Assembly: GCA_000509225.1 (NCBI GenBank)
Contig: BAOK01000001.1
Location: 930,001 to 994,000 of the forward strand
DNA from: Parvibaculaceae bacterium Mf 1.05b.01
Lineage (GTDB): Bacteria > Pseudomonadota > Alphaproteobacteria > Parvibaculales > Parvibaculaceae
Reading direction: 5' to 3'
Length of the DNA: 64,000 bases
The notes below the pieces were generated by a model. That model had not been told where the DNA came from and made no database searches. It saw nothing but the letters and a program-made list of their open reading frames with translations. The stretch's first letter is position 1. Every line of letters starts with the position of its first letter. Positions 1 through 7,969 of this stretch are shown here, in pieces. Made by a program: the position numbers and the translations under genes.

Positions 1-182
1 TCGCCATTGGCGAACTCCAGAGCAGGCACCCGTGCTTTGGCATTGATCCCTGCATAGGCTGACCCTGTTTCTGTTTGTCCTTTGGAAGGGTCGTATCGTT
101 CAAGGCTGAACTCCATGCCCAGTTCACGAAGGATAATATGGGTAGCAAGAGAGCAGGATGCGGGAACGTAGTAGAGTTTCAT
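1..182 (-). CDS. Glutathione S-transferase, N-terminal fragment (cut by window edge)
   Basis: The minus strand from an ATG at 182 reads open to the window edge and gives about 60 residues starting MKLYYVPASCSLATHIILRE. This is the thioredoxin-like N-terminal domain of a bacterial glutathione S-transferase. The PASCSLA stretch puts a cysteine at residue 10, where beta-class enzymes carry their catalytic Cys, and the ARVPALEF stretch has the cis-proline glutathione-binding loop. These enzymes conjugate or bind glutathione in the cytoplasm. Its start lies 15 bases from the stop of the upstream nitronate monooxygenase gene on the same strand, so the two are probably cotranscribed as a detoxification pair. 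The C-terminal helical domain is outside the window. Confidence 0.85.
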   Translation of the reverse strand, partial: MKLYYVPASCSLATHIILRELGMEFSLERYDPSKGQTETGSAYAGINAKARVPALEFANG

Positions 183-196
183 GGGGGTTCCTTTCA

Positions 197-1279
197 TTAA
201 GCCGCAGCGGCCTGATTGCTGAGCGAGGTTGATAGGGCGTCCATCAGGGACGCCACATTCCGGTGTTGAAGGTTTGGGGCGGATTGGCCTGCATAGAGGG
301 ATGTGAGATCGGTTTGGTTCGCGATCATGGATGCTTTCTTAAGAGGCGCGACAAACCAGGCCTGAACAGGGAAGGGCGCGATTTGATTGTCCGGGCGTTC
401 TAGTTCGTTGATCAATCGGTTGCGGACCCCACGGGCCAGACGGCCGGTATAGGTACGCGTGAGCGTCGTATCGGTGACGGCGGTCTTGTCGAACAACAGG
501 TCGCGGTGCGCGTCCGTAGTGCCGGATTCCTCGCATGCCAGAAAGGCAGTGCCCAGCTGGGCGGCTGAGGCACCAAGTAGCCGGGCGGCATCAACGCCGC
601 GCGCATCGACAATGCCGCCAGCGGCGATGATAGGTGTCTCAACTTTTGCGGCGGCGGTTTGCACAAGGGCGCTTGTGCTCATGAGACTATCTTCTGCGCG
701 TTTAAGAAATGAAGGGCGATGGCCGCCGGCTTCGAAACCGGTGGCGACAATCGCGCTTACGCCTGCCAAATCGAGGGCAACGGCTTCGGCTACACTGGTT
801 GCGGCACCTACGGTGAGAATGCCGCGCTCCTCACAGGCCCGAAGAATGTCGATGGAGGGAATTCCGAACACAAAACTCAGGACGGGAGGACGCGCCTGCA
901 GTATGCCCTCCATCTGTTCCTCGAAGGATTCGTGAAACCTAACCGGGCGTTTTGGAAGCTCCAGCCCTAGTTCGTCGTAGTAGGGTTTGAACTGGGTGGC
1001 ATAGGTCTCATAAGCGTGGTCGGAGAGTGAAAGAGCTTCCGGGTCGTGGTCTTCAACCCAAAGGTTCATCGCGAAAGGTTGGCCGGTCTCGCGGGCAATC
1101 GCTTTGGTGGTGCTGATGATCTCGTCAGGCGTCAGGATATGAGCACCAAAGGACCCAAGACCCCCTTTGTTGGACACAGCGCTGGTGAGTTCCACTGTGG
1201 AAATCCCCCCACCAAAGGGCCCTTGAATGACTGGGAGTTTGAGTTGCAAAAGGCTCGTAAGTCGATTGTCGATGGCCAT
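197..1279 (-). CDS. Nitronate monooxygenase / 2-nitropropane dioxygenase family flavoprotein
   Basis: A 360-residue TIM-barrel FMN enzyme of the nitronate monooxygenase family, which oxidises alkyl nitronates such as propionate 3-nitronate. Visible family marks are PVIQGPFGGG near residue 16, the GFEAGGHRPSF motif at 181-191 whose His187 matches the catalytic histidine, and the FMN phosphate loop AAGGIVDARG at 219-228 followed by QLGTAFLACEES. The length is typical. It is transcribed divergently from an HxlR-type regulator 121 bases away, and the gap holds a repeated TTTGGTAACCT that may be the operator. Related proteins include enoyl-ACP reductase FabK, but the EAGGH motif and context favour nitronate monooxygenase. 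The true substrate is not evident from sequence. Confidence 0.88.
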   Translation of the reverse strand: MAIDNRLTSLLQLKLPVIQGPFGGGISTVELTSAVSNKGGLGSFGAHILTPDEIISTTKAIARETGQPFAMNLWVEDHDPEALSLSDHAYETYATQFKPYYDELGLELPKRPVRFHESFEEQMEGILQARPPVLSFVFGIPSIDILRACEERGILTVGAATSVAEAVALDLAGVSAIVATGFEAGGHRPSFLKRAEDSLMSTSALVQTAAAKVETPIIAAGGIVDARGVDAARLLGASAAQLGTAFLACEESGTTDAHRDLLFDKTAVTDTTLTRTYTGRLARGVRNRLINELERPDNQIAPFPVQAWFVAPLKKASMIANQTDLTSLYAGQSAPNLQHRNVASLMDALSTSLSNQAAAA

Positions 1280-1352
1280 GTCTGAGGCTCCGCGTTTAAC
1301 TGATTGAGCGGCTCAGATAGGGGTTCGACTTACCAATGTAAATCAGATAACC

Positions 1353-1390
1353 TTTGGTAACCTCACTTTTGAGTTTCCATTTGGTAACCT
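1353..1390. promoter_or_regulatory. Candidate HxlR operator: direct repeat TTTGGTAACCT
   Basis: The 121-base divergent gap between the nitronate monooxygenase gene and the HxlR regulator has two exact copies of TTTGGTAACCT, at 1353-1363 and 1380-1390, 27 bases apart start to start. Each contains the odd-length palindrome GGT-A-ACC. A partial inverse match (TTACCAATG) lies at 1330-1338. The second copy is about 10 bases from the regulator start codon. The position and repetition suggest autoregulation and control of the divergent gene; this is inference. Confidence 0.5.
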
Positions 1391-1400
1391 GGTTTCACGT

Positions 1401-1751
1401 ATGGCAGTAAAGATCCGAAAGAACAAAGTCGCCCCTCCGCCGGAGAAATGTGCGCTGACAGAATGCATGTCGGTGATCGGGGGGACGTGGACGCCAAATG
1501 TGATCTGGCATTTGGGCGACGGGCCGCGCAGGTTCAGCGAACTTCAGATTGATATTCCGCCGATTTCGGCCAAGGTACTGACGCAGCGCCTGCGACAGCT
1601 TGAGGCAAAAGGTGTGGTCTTGCGTGAAGTGAAGCCGACCTCACCGCCGACAGTTGAGTACTCGTTGACCGAGCTTGGGTGTGAATTGATTCCTGCGATC
1701 CAGGCCATCGTCACGGTAGGAGAAAAGCTCAAGCTTCGCGAGGAAGCTTGA
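1401..1751 (+). CDS. HxlR family winged-helix transcriptional regulator
   Basis: A 116-residue protein with the full HxlR signature: an N-terminal cysteine in the segment CALTECMSVIGGTWTP, the helix-turn-helix around FSELQIDIPPISAKVLTQRL, and the wing ending in VEYSLTELG. HxlR proteins are small dimeric DNA-binding regulators that often sense electrophiles or oxidants through the N-terminal Cys. It sits divergent to the nitronate monooxygenase/GST genes, which suggests it senses reactive nitro or carbonyl compounds and controls those genes. Two TTTGGTAACCT repeats lie directly upstream. The basic N-terminus (MAVKIRKNKVAPPPEK) is as expected. The ligand is unknown. Confidence 0.9.
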   Translation: MAVKIRKNKVAPPPEKCALTECMSVIGGTWTPNVIWHLGDGPRRFSELQIDIPPISAKVLTQRLRQLEAKGVVLREVKPTSPPTVEYSLTELGCELIPAIQAIVTVGEKLKLREEA

Positions 1752-1765
1752 GCTCAGTCTTGTTC

Positions 1766-3655
1766 TTAAGGTTCAACGATGTTGAACCAGAAGTCGAACA
1801 CATCAAGCAGACCGAGTAGCTCGGTCAGGGCTTCAGGGCGGCCTGTGATTCTAGCCCCGTCTGCCATGGCTTCCTCGACTGTCTTTTCGCCAAGGGCCAA
1901 TTGAGCGAGCGCGAGGCGTTCAATCTGGATATTCGCGTCAGCGCCAGCTGCTTTCTTGCCGGGCTCGTGATGCAACACCGCGTTTGTCACAGTGACCAGA
2001 TAGGTTTCACCGGTATCGCTGACTGTGAGATTGAAGGTGAACTCTTTCTCCCCTGCATTCGGGCCGTTCAGGCGCACAGACATGGAATCCAGCAATTCGT
2101 TGGAGGGGAGACCCCGCACAGTATCGGCGCCGGCCGGGCGTGGGAAATCTGACGCAGGCATGGGATTGCGAAGTTCCTGCGCCGCAGTCAGATAAAATGC
2201 GCGCCAGGGTCCCGACTCTGCCTGATATCCCAGTTGCTCAAACGCGTCGGCTTGAAGTTGCCGAGCACCGTCATTGCCAGGTTCTGCGAAGACCAGATGG
2301 TTCACCAGCTCCGCAACCCAGCGATAATCGCCTTCGTCAAAAGACGCTTTGGCTTTTTCAAGCACCGCGTCTGCACCGCCGATGGCTGCGACATAGCGTT
2401 TGCCTGCTTCTACAGGTGGCCATTTGTGCAGATTGGCCGGGTTGCCATCGAACCAGCCGAGATAGCGCTGGTAGATCGCCTTGGTGTTGTGGCTCAGCGT
2501 GCCGTAATAGCCGCGCGTGTACCACTCGCGTTCAAGACTTGGCGGCAGCTTGAAGTCTTCTGCGATTTCAAGCGGTGTTTGTCCGTGATTGGCCAGGCGC
2601 AATGTCTGGTCATGGACATATTTGTAAAGGTCGCGCTGCTTTTGCAGGAAGGTCACGCTTGCGTCTTTTCCCCAACGTGGCCAGTGATGGCTTGCGAAGA
2701 GTACTTCTGTCTGAGAGGCATAAAGGTCAATCGCCTCATTGATATAGTAGCTCCAGGACTTAGCGTCCCGCACAACAGCGCCGCGAGGTGTGATGATGTT
2801 GTGGAGATGGCAGGAGCAATTTTCCGCCATGCAGAGCGCTTTGTATTGCGGGAAGAAGAAATTCATCTCCGCGGGTGCTTCGGTGTCCGGCGTTACCTGA
2901 AAGATGATTTCGACACCATCGACGGTAAGGGTTTCACCTGTTTCAGAAATGCTGACGGTGGGGGGTACGAGGCTTACTTTGCCAACGGACACTGTTTTGC
3001 CGAGACCCGCGTCAACATGGCCTTTTGGCCCTGGTGGTAACATAGAGCCGTACATGTAGGTGGCGCGGCGTCCCATGGCATTGCCTGCGAGCACATTTTC
3101 GCTGACCGCGGCTTCGAGGAACCCCTCAGGCGCGATGATCTGAAGACCGTTGGCAATGTCCTGGTCGCTCAAAACGCCCCTTACCCCGCCATAGTGATCG
3201 ACATGACTATGGGTGTAGATCACGGCTGTGACAGGCTTGTCGCCGCGATGTTCGCGCATCAGGGCGAGAGCTGCGGCTGCAGGTTCGGCTGAGATTAGCG
3301 GGTCGATGACGATGTAACCCGTATCGCCTTCGATGAAGGTGATGTTTGACAGGTCGAAATTGCGGACCTGATAAACGCCGTCAGTGACCTTGAAGAGGCC
3401 GTGAATGGCATTGAGTTTCGCCTGACGCCAAAGGCTTGGGTTCACTGTGTCGGGTGCTTCATCCTTGATGAAATCAAAGCGCGACATGTCCCAAACGGTG
3501 TTACCCGCCTCATTCACAACCTTTGCGTCGGGAATTGTGCCGATGAACCCGTTCGATGCCAGGTCGAAATCTTCGCTGGTGTCTTCAGGCAGAATTTTCT
3601 GTGTGGCCGCCTGAGCCTTTTTAGTGGCTTCTGTGGCGTCTTTTTGTGCGGGCAT
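1766..3655 (-). CDS. Alkylsulfatase, BDS1/SdsA-like metallo-beta-lactamase fold
   Basis: A 629-residue class III alkylsulfatase, which hydrolyses primary alkyl sulfates such as dodecyl sulfate to alcohol plus sulfate using two zinc ions. The metal motif THSHVDHYGG is at about residues 148-157, with further ligands in CMAENCSCHLHNI and ASHHWPRWG, then a helical dimerisation domain and a C-terminal SCP2-like lipid-binding domain (LNGPNAGEKEFTFNLTVSDT). I place the start at 3655 because GGGGGAAAC precedes that ATG; a longer frame reaches 3721. The chosen N-terminus (MPAQKDATEATKKAQ) is polar and has no visible signal peptide, unlike secreted SdsA1. The next gene upstream on the same strand is a DNA glycosylase, apparently unrelated. 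Confidence 0.88.
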   Translation of the reverse strand: MPAQKDATEATKKAQAATQKILPEDTSEDFDLASNGFIGTIPDAKVVNEAGNTVWDMSRFDFIKDEAPDTVNPSLWRQAKLNAIHGLFKVTDGVYQVRNFDLSNITFIEGDTGYIVIDPLISAEPAAAALALMREHRGDKPVTAVIYTHSHVDHYGGVRGVLSDQDIANGLQIIAPEGFLEAAVSENVLAGNAMGRRATYMYGSMLPPGPKGHVDAGLGKTVSVGKVSLVPPTVSISETGETLTVDGVEIIFQVTPDTEAPAEMNFFFPQYKALCMAENCSCHLHNIITPRGAVVRDAKSWSYYINEAIDLYASQTEVLFASHHWPRWGKDASVTFLQKQRDLYKYVHDQTLRLANHGQTPLEIAEDFKLPPSLEREWYTRGYYGTLSHNTKAIYQRYLGWFDGNPANLHKWPPVEAGKRYVAAIGGADAVLEKAKASFDEGDYRWVAELVNHLVFAEPGNDGARQLQADAFEQLGYQAESGPWRAFYLTAAQELRNPMPASDFPRPAGADTVRGLPSNELLDSMSVRLNGPNAGEKEFTFNLTVSDTGETYLVTVTNAVLHHEPGKKAAGADANIQIERLALAQLALGEKTVEEAMADGARITGRPEALTELLGLLDVFDFWFNIVEP

Positions 3656-3742
3656 GTTTCCCCCTGCGGATCGCTTGTTTTGTTGGGGGTAGTTTAGACA
3701 GGAAAGGGGCGTCGCGCCCATGCCCTATGTGGCGAATTCCGT

Positions 3743-4390
3743 CTATCGGGACAGGTACTTTTTTGCGGCTCTGAACACATCGTGGAACATGGCCTCTGTC
3801 AGGCGCCCGGTGTTCGTGTTGTAGCGCGAGCAATGGTAGCTATCGAACAGGGTGATGCCATTTCCCAGGTCGTGCTCAGCGCCATGGGCGAAGGTGAATG
3901 CAGCGCGTTTGAGGCCATAGGCGCTGATGACGTTCTCATGAGAGACGCGCCCGAGCGAAATGATGACGGACAGGTTGGGGAGGGCTGCGAGACGGGCCTC
4001 AAGGAACCCTCGGCATAATTTTGCCTCTGGCCCGGTCGGTTTGTTTTGCGGCGGGACACAGCGCACAACATTCGAAATCATGCAGTCCACAAGTTCCAGG
4101 CCGTCGTCGGGCCGGGCATCATATACGCCTTTGGCAAAGCCGAACTCGAGGAGCGTCGGGTAGAGAAGGTCACCTGCCCAGTCACCGGTAAATGGTCGAC
4201 CTGTCCGGTTGGCACCCTGAAGGCCCGGCGCCAATCCCATCACCATGAGCCTTGCGGAATCGTTTCCGAGCGAAGGTACCGGCGCGTTGAACCAATCCGG
4301 GTGTGCTTTTTGATTGGCCGTTCTGAAATCCACCAAACGTGGGCAAAGCGGGCAATCAAGGGGTGCTTCGGCAGTGTAGGTTGGGTCCAT
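3743..4390 (-). CDS. Uracil-DNA glycosylase, family 5-like (UdgB type), Fe-S
   Basis: A 215-residue DNA repair glycosylase that would remove uracil and other deaminated bases. The segment MGLAPGLQGANRTGRPFTGD at 51-70 matches motif 1 of the family 5 (UDGb) enzymes, which have a nonpolar residue where family 1 has a catalytic Asp. The C-terminal motif is YHCSRYNTNTGRLT, compared with the HPS/HVS-type motif of the family. Cysteines in CPLCPRL (13 and 16) and two further cysteines in the middle fit the 4Fe-4S cluster of families 4 and 5. The ATG at 4390 is chosen because the protein aligns from MDPTYTAEAP; the frame stays open upstream to 4582 with no family similarity and overlaps folK. Divergent from folK. 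Confidence 0.82.
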   Translation of the reverse strand: MDPTYTAEAPLDCPLCPRLVDFRTANQKAHPDWFNAPVPSLGNDSARLMVMGLAPGLQGANRTGRPFTGDWAGDLLYPTLLEFGFAKGVYDARPDDGLELVDCMISNVVRCVPPQNKPTGPEAKLCRGFLEARLAALPNLSVIISLGRVSHENVISAYGLKRAAFTFAHGAEHDLGNGITLFDSYHCSRYNTNTGRLTEAMFHDVFRAAKKYLSR

Positions 4391-4493
4391 GAGGTTCGCT
4401 TTGGCTTTCTGACTGGTAGAGGCGGTGGGCCATCTGATAGACCGGGTGGGCATTTGCGGCAAGCGTAAGCCAGTCCCGTGGTTGGAGAGTGAT

Positions 4494-5012
4494 ATGATCT
4501 TGGTGGCGTTGGGAGCCAATTTACCAGGTTCCTGGGGGAGCCCTAAGGAGGGTTTGGAGGCAGCGCTCGCGCAGTTTCCCACCTATGGGCTGAAGGTAGA
4601 GACGGTCTCGCCGTTCTATCTGACACCCGCTGTGACACCCTACGCTCAGCCAGATTTCGTGAATGGGGTGGCTTCCATCTCTTCAGCGCTCGATCCCTCT
4701 GAACTGCTCAAACAGTTGCACCGGATTGAAGCAGCCTTTGGACGGGTGAGGGGGCAGCGATGGGCAGAACGGACCCTTGATCTGGACCTCATCGACTATA
4801 ATAACCTTGTTTTGCCTGAATCTGGCGGAAAGGGGCCTGTATTGCCCCACCCAAGAGTAGCCGAACGGGCCTTTGTATTGGGGCCGCTGGTTGATATTGC
4901 CCCAAACTGGCGCCATCCGATCCTCGGGACATCGGCCAAGGAGCTGTTTGAGGCTGTGTCGATTGAAGACAGACAGGGTATGAAGCAGCTCACTTCTGCC
5001 TCAAAAGGCTGA
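4494..5012 (+). CDS. folK: 2-amino-4-hydroxy-6-hydroxymethyldihydropteridine pyrophosphokinase
   Basis: A 172-residue HPPK, which transfers pyrophosphate from ATP to 6-hydroxymethyl-7,8-dihydropterin in folate synthesis. Family marks are the N-terminal ILVALGANLPG, the substrate loop RVRGQRWAERTLDLDLIDY with the DLDL magnesium-binding aspartates, and LPHPRVAERAFVLGPL. The start is the ATG at 4494, preceded by GGAGAG; this gives the usual HPPK N-terminus, whereas a longer frame from 4425 adds an unrelated leader. No folB or folP is in the window. It lies just upstream of rpoZ, separated by two palindromic elements, so it may be its own transcription unit. Confidence 0.92.
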   Translation: MILVALGANLPGSWGSPKEGLEAALAQFPTYGLKVETVSPFYLTPAVTPYAQPDFVNGVASISSALDPSELLKQLHRIEAAFGRVRGQRWAERTLDLDLIDYNNLVLPESGGKGPVLPHPRVAERAFVLGPLVDIAPNWRHPILGTSAKELFEAVSIEDRQGMKQLTSASKG

Positions 5013-5022
5013 AAACAAGGGG

Positions 5023-5066
5023 CTAGAGCGTTTCGCGTTTTGGCAGCGTTGGATGAACCGCTCTAG
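5023..5066. repeat. Palindromic element with T-tract after folK
   Basis: Perfect 8-base arms CTAGAGCG (5023-5030) and CGCTCTAG (5059-5066) flank 28 bases, followed directly by TTTTTTGTTTTG. It could act as a weak terminator for folK. It lies just before copy 1 of the dispersed hairpin repeat, whose right edge also ends in CGCTCTA, so 5023-5126 can also be seen as one composite element with CTAGAGCG and CGCTCTAA at its ends. Confidence 0.5.
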
Positions 5067-5080
5067 TTTTTTGTTTTGTC

Positions 5081-5123
5081 GCGTTTTCGAACCATAAAAG
5101 TCTGCAACTTTTATTGAAAACGC
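5081..5123 (+). repeat. Dispersed hairpin repeat, copy 1
   Basis: Imperfect palindrome with outer arms GCGTTTTC (5081-5088) and GAAAACGC (5116-5123), inner arms AAAAGT and ACTTTT, and loop CTGCA. It lies between folK and rpoZ. Five other copies of the same sequence occur in the window at 9956, 27076, 47255, 61687 and 61742, all in the same orientation. Function unknown; it resembles REP-type elements in structure. Confidence 0.85.
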
Positions 5124-5213
5124 TCTAAGACGCTGTTTTCGCTTGCGTTTGGCCGGTATCCCGCCTAAACAGAGCCCGAATCCAATTTCCCCAAGCGCCC
5201 GGAGTGTGACTGC

Positions 5214-5624
5214 ATGGCTCGCGTGACAGTAGAAGACTGCGTAGACAAGGTCCCCAATCGTTTCGATCTCGTCCTAATGGCTGCCCATCGGGCCCGTGCC
5301 ATGTCTGCCGGTTCTGAGCTTACGATTGACCGCGACAACGACAAGAACCCAGTCGTTGCGCTCCGTGAGATTGCCGAACAGACGGTTGTCCCCGCTGAGA
5401 TCCGCGAAGACATCATCGAGAACATGCAGAAACGCGTGGATGATGATGAACCGGAAGGCGTTCTTGGTGCTGATGGGGCTGACGACGAAGATGGCGCACC
5501 AGCACCTGAGGTTCAGCTCGGAGAGGGTGACCGGATGAGCGAAGACGAGCTTCTTCGTGCTCTCCAGGCTCAGATTGATGCGCCAGCGCCACCGCGTGCT
5601 CCTGAAACAGAGGAATATGATTGA
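5214..5624 (+). CDS. rpoZ: DNA-directed RNA polymerase omega subunit
   Basis: A 136-residue omega subunit, which assists beta-prime folding and RNA polymerase assembly and forms part of the ppGpp site 1. The N-terminal 60 residues ([20 protein letters not shown], then [11 protein letters not shown]) are clearly RpoZ; the acidic C-terminal tail rich in Asp, Glu, Ala and Pro is longer than in enterobacteria but usual for alphaproteobacteria. It precedes the rsh gene, the common rpoZ-spoT arrangement, which links the ppGpp target to its synthetase. A GGAG lies 10 bases before the ATG. A strong terminator hairpin follows at 5674-5715, so rsh probably has its own promoter or depends on read-through. 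Confidence 0.95.
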   Translation: MARVTVEDCVDKVPNRFDLVLMAAHRARAMSAGSELTIDRDNDKNPVVALREIAEQTVVPAEIREDIIENMQKRVDDDEPEGVLGADGADDEDGAPAPEVQLGEGDRMSEDELLRALQAQIDAPAPPRAPETEEYD

Positions 5625-5673
5625 GCGGCGCCTTCCACATAGGGGCTGAGTTCTTCAAACTCCGTCCGAGAAT

Positions 5674-5715
5674 GCGCCGCCCGGCATTTGCTTTGAGGGC
5701 GGCGTTTTTCGTTTT
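5674..5715 (+). terminator. Rho-independent terminator after rpoZ
   Basis: Arms CGCCGCCC (5675-5682) and GGGCGGCG (5697-5704) form a GC-rich stem with a 14-base loop, followed by TTTTTCGTTTT. It stands 50 bases after the rpoZ stop and about 55 bases before rsh. Confidence 0.85.
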
Positions 5716-5770
5716 GGGTTAGATTTGACTGCACGCTGCAGGAGAGGCAGCGGGAAAGAGACGGAGTGTG

Positions 5771-7921
5771 ATGCTGCGCCAGTATGAACTGGTGGACAAG
5801 GTGCTGGCCTACGATCCGGTGGCGGACGAGGCACTGATCAACCGCGCCTATGTTTATGCGACTAAAATGCACGGCAACCAGCTTCGCCATTCTGGCGACC
5901 CCTATTTTTCACACCCGATCGAAGTCGCTGGTATTTTGACTGATTTGCGGCTCGACGCTGCAACCATCATTACGGGGCTTTTGCACGATACCGTCGAGGA
6001 CACAGAGGCGACGGCGGAAGATATCGCCTCGCTCTTTGGAGGGGAGATTGCAGGGCTCGTTGATGGGGTCACAAAACTCTCGCAGCTTGAATGGGACAGC
6101 GAAGACGCAAAGCAGGCGGAGAACTTCCGCAAATTCCTGCTGGCCATGTCGAACGACATTCGTGTGCTGCTCGTTAAGCTCGCAGACCGGCTTCACAATA
6201 TGCGGACCCTTCATCATATTCCCAAAGAACAGAAACGCCGCAGGATTGCGCAGGAAACACTAGACATTTACGCACCCCTCGCAGGGCGCATGGGGATGCA
6301 TGAGTTCCGAGAGGAACTGGAAGATCTGTCTTTTCAGGTGATCAATGTTGAGGCTCGCCAAGCGATTGAAGCCCGGCTGGACACATTCCGTTCTGAAAGT
6401 GGTGATGTGATCGAGAGCATCAGAGGGCACATATCCGCGCTCTTTGAAGGAACGGACCTGGAAGTCACCGTCCGTGGTCGCCAAAAAAGGCCTTACTCAA
6501 TCTGGCGGAAAATGCAGAGCCGGTCGGCGTCGCTCGAACAACTTTCTGACATTTTCGCTTTCCGCGTTCTCGTCGCTGACGAAACAGATTGCTATCGCGC
6601 GCTCGGTGTCTTGCATCGTCGGTGGCCAAGCGTGCCAGGGCGTTTCAAGGACTATATCTCAACACCCAAAAACAATGGATACCGCTCGATCCACACCACC
6701 ATTGTGGGACCGGAGCAAAAACGGGTGGAAATACAAATCCGTACTCAGGATATGCACGATGTAGCTGAATATGGCATCGCCGCGCATTGGATATACAAAA
6801 ACCCGGAAAAACGGACGGCTGAGAACACCTACGCAGACACGTTTGGGTGGCTGAGACAGCTGGTCGAAATGCTCGAACATGGCAGTTCGGCAGAGGAGTT
6901 TCTTGAGCATTCAAAGCTTCAGCTGTTCTCCGATCAAGTGTTCTGTTTTACCCCGAAGGGCATGCTCATCAACCTACCGCGCGGCGCAACTGCCCTTGAT
7001 TTTGCCTATGCCGTCCACACCAGGGTGGGCGACACCTGCGTGGGCGCAAAAATCAATGGGCGCCACTTGCCGCTTCGGACACCACTTGCGAACGGCGACG
7101 AGGTGGAAATCGTTCGCTCCAAAGCCCAGCGGCCAGTGCCGATCTGGGAAGCCTATGTCGTAACCGGTAAGGCACGATCTGCCATCCGCCGCGCTCTTCG
7201 TCAGGAGCAACTTGAGGAATTTGTTCTGCTCGGGCGCCAGATGGTGCGCTCTATCTTTGAAGCCTCTGAAAAAGACGCAACCGATGCCGTGATTGAACGG
7301 GCCTTGGGGCCGTTGGGACATGAGACGCTGGACGATCTCTTCGGCGCAGTCGGTGAGGGCACTTTGTCGGCGCATGAGGTGCTTGACCAGGTCTATCCTG
7401 CGGGTAAGCAGGGTAAGGGCGGCAAAAAGACGAAAGCGCGCGCTGCGGAAAAAGCTGACCGTCTCAATGCCAAGCCTCTGGTTCGCCTCCGCGGCGGTGA
7501 GCGGGGTCATGCGATCCGTTTTGCTGAGAATACCTTCCCTCTGCCTGGTGACAGAATCGTCGGCATTTTGACGCCGGGCGAGGGTGTGGTCGTTTATCCG
7601 ATTTCATCGCCGCTGTTGGAAGCCCTGGAAGGGGAGACAGAGCGCTGGGTGGATGTTGCCTGGGAAACGCCAGAGCAAGAGGTTGGGACCTTTGTCAGCC
7701 GCTTCAATATCCGGGCATCCAATGAAGTTGGGGCGCTGGGTGCTATCTCAACGCTTATCGCTGACTATGACGGGAACATTAATAATATGAGCCTCGCGCA
7801 GCGCGACGTTGATTTTTACGACATGGTGGTTGATGTCGATGTCAGAGACCTCAAGCACGCCACCCGGATCATCAACGCCCTCAAAGGCTTGTCGGTGGTA
7901 AATGCGATCGGTCGCGTATAA
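5771..7921 (+). CDS. rsh: Bifunctional (p)ppGpp synthetase/hydrolase (RelA/SpoT family)
   Basis: A 716-residue long-form stringent-response enzyme. The N-terminal HD hydrolase has RHSGDPYFSHP, LLHDTVEDT and KLADRLHNMRTL, so the hydrolase looks intact. The synthetase domain follows with GRQKRPYSIWRKM, ISTPKNNGYRSIHTT and EIQIRTQDMHDVAEYG. Next come a TGS domain (VFCFTPKGMLINLPRGATALDF begins it), a helical region with a Lys-rich linker (KQGKGGKKTKARAAEK), and a C-terminal ACT domain (FNIRASNEVGALGAISTL). Alphaproteobacteria usually have this single bifunctional enzyme. I choose the ATG at 5771 because GGAG lies 4 bases upstream; a GTG at 5768 adds one residue. It sits next to rpoZ and upstream of pyrE. 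Confidence 0.95.
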   Translation: MLRQYELVDKVLAYDPVADEALINRAYVYATKMHGNQLRHSGDPYFSHPIEVAGILTDLRLDAATIITGLLHDTVEDTEATAEDIASLFGGEIAGLVDGVTKLSQLEWDSEDAKQAENFRKFLLAMSNDIRVLLVKLADRLHNMRTLHHIPKEQKRRRIAQETLDIYAPLAGRMGMHEFREELEDLSFQVINVEARQAIEARLDTFRSESGDVIESIRGHISALFEGTDLEVTVRGRQKRPYSIWRKMQSRSASLEQLSDIFAFRVLVADETDCYRALGVLHRRWPSVPGRFKDYISTPKNNGYRSIHTTIVGPEQKRVEIQIRTQDMHDVAEYGIAAHWIYKNPEKRTAENTYADTFGWLRQLVEMLEHGSSAEEFLEHSKLQLFSDQVFCFTPKGMLINLPRGATALDFAYAVHTRVGDTCVGAKINGRHLPLRTPLANGDEVEIVRSKAQRPVPIWEAYVVTGKARSAIRRALRQEQLEEFVLLGRQMVRSIFEASEKDATDAVIERALGPLGHETLDDLFGAVGEGTLSAHEVLDQVYPAGKQGKGGKKTKARAAEKADRLNAKPLVRLRGGERGHAIRFAENTFPLPGDRIVGILTPGEGVVVYPISSPLLEALEGETERWVDVAWETPEQEVGTFVSRFNIRASNEVGALGAISTLIADYDGNINNMSLAQRDVDFYDMVVDVDVRDLKHATRIINALKGLSVVNAIGRV

Positions 7922-7969
7922 AAATCAGGCTCTTAAGAAGCCAACAACAAAAAACTGGTATGGAATGTT

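Noticed and set aside
2234-3040. 268-residue plus-strand frame inside the alkylsulfatase gene
   Set aside because: It is the antisense shadow of a clear metallo-beta-lactamase coding sequence and has no family features.
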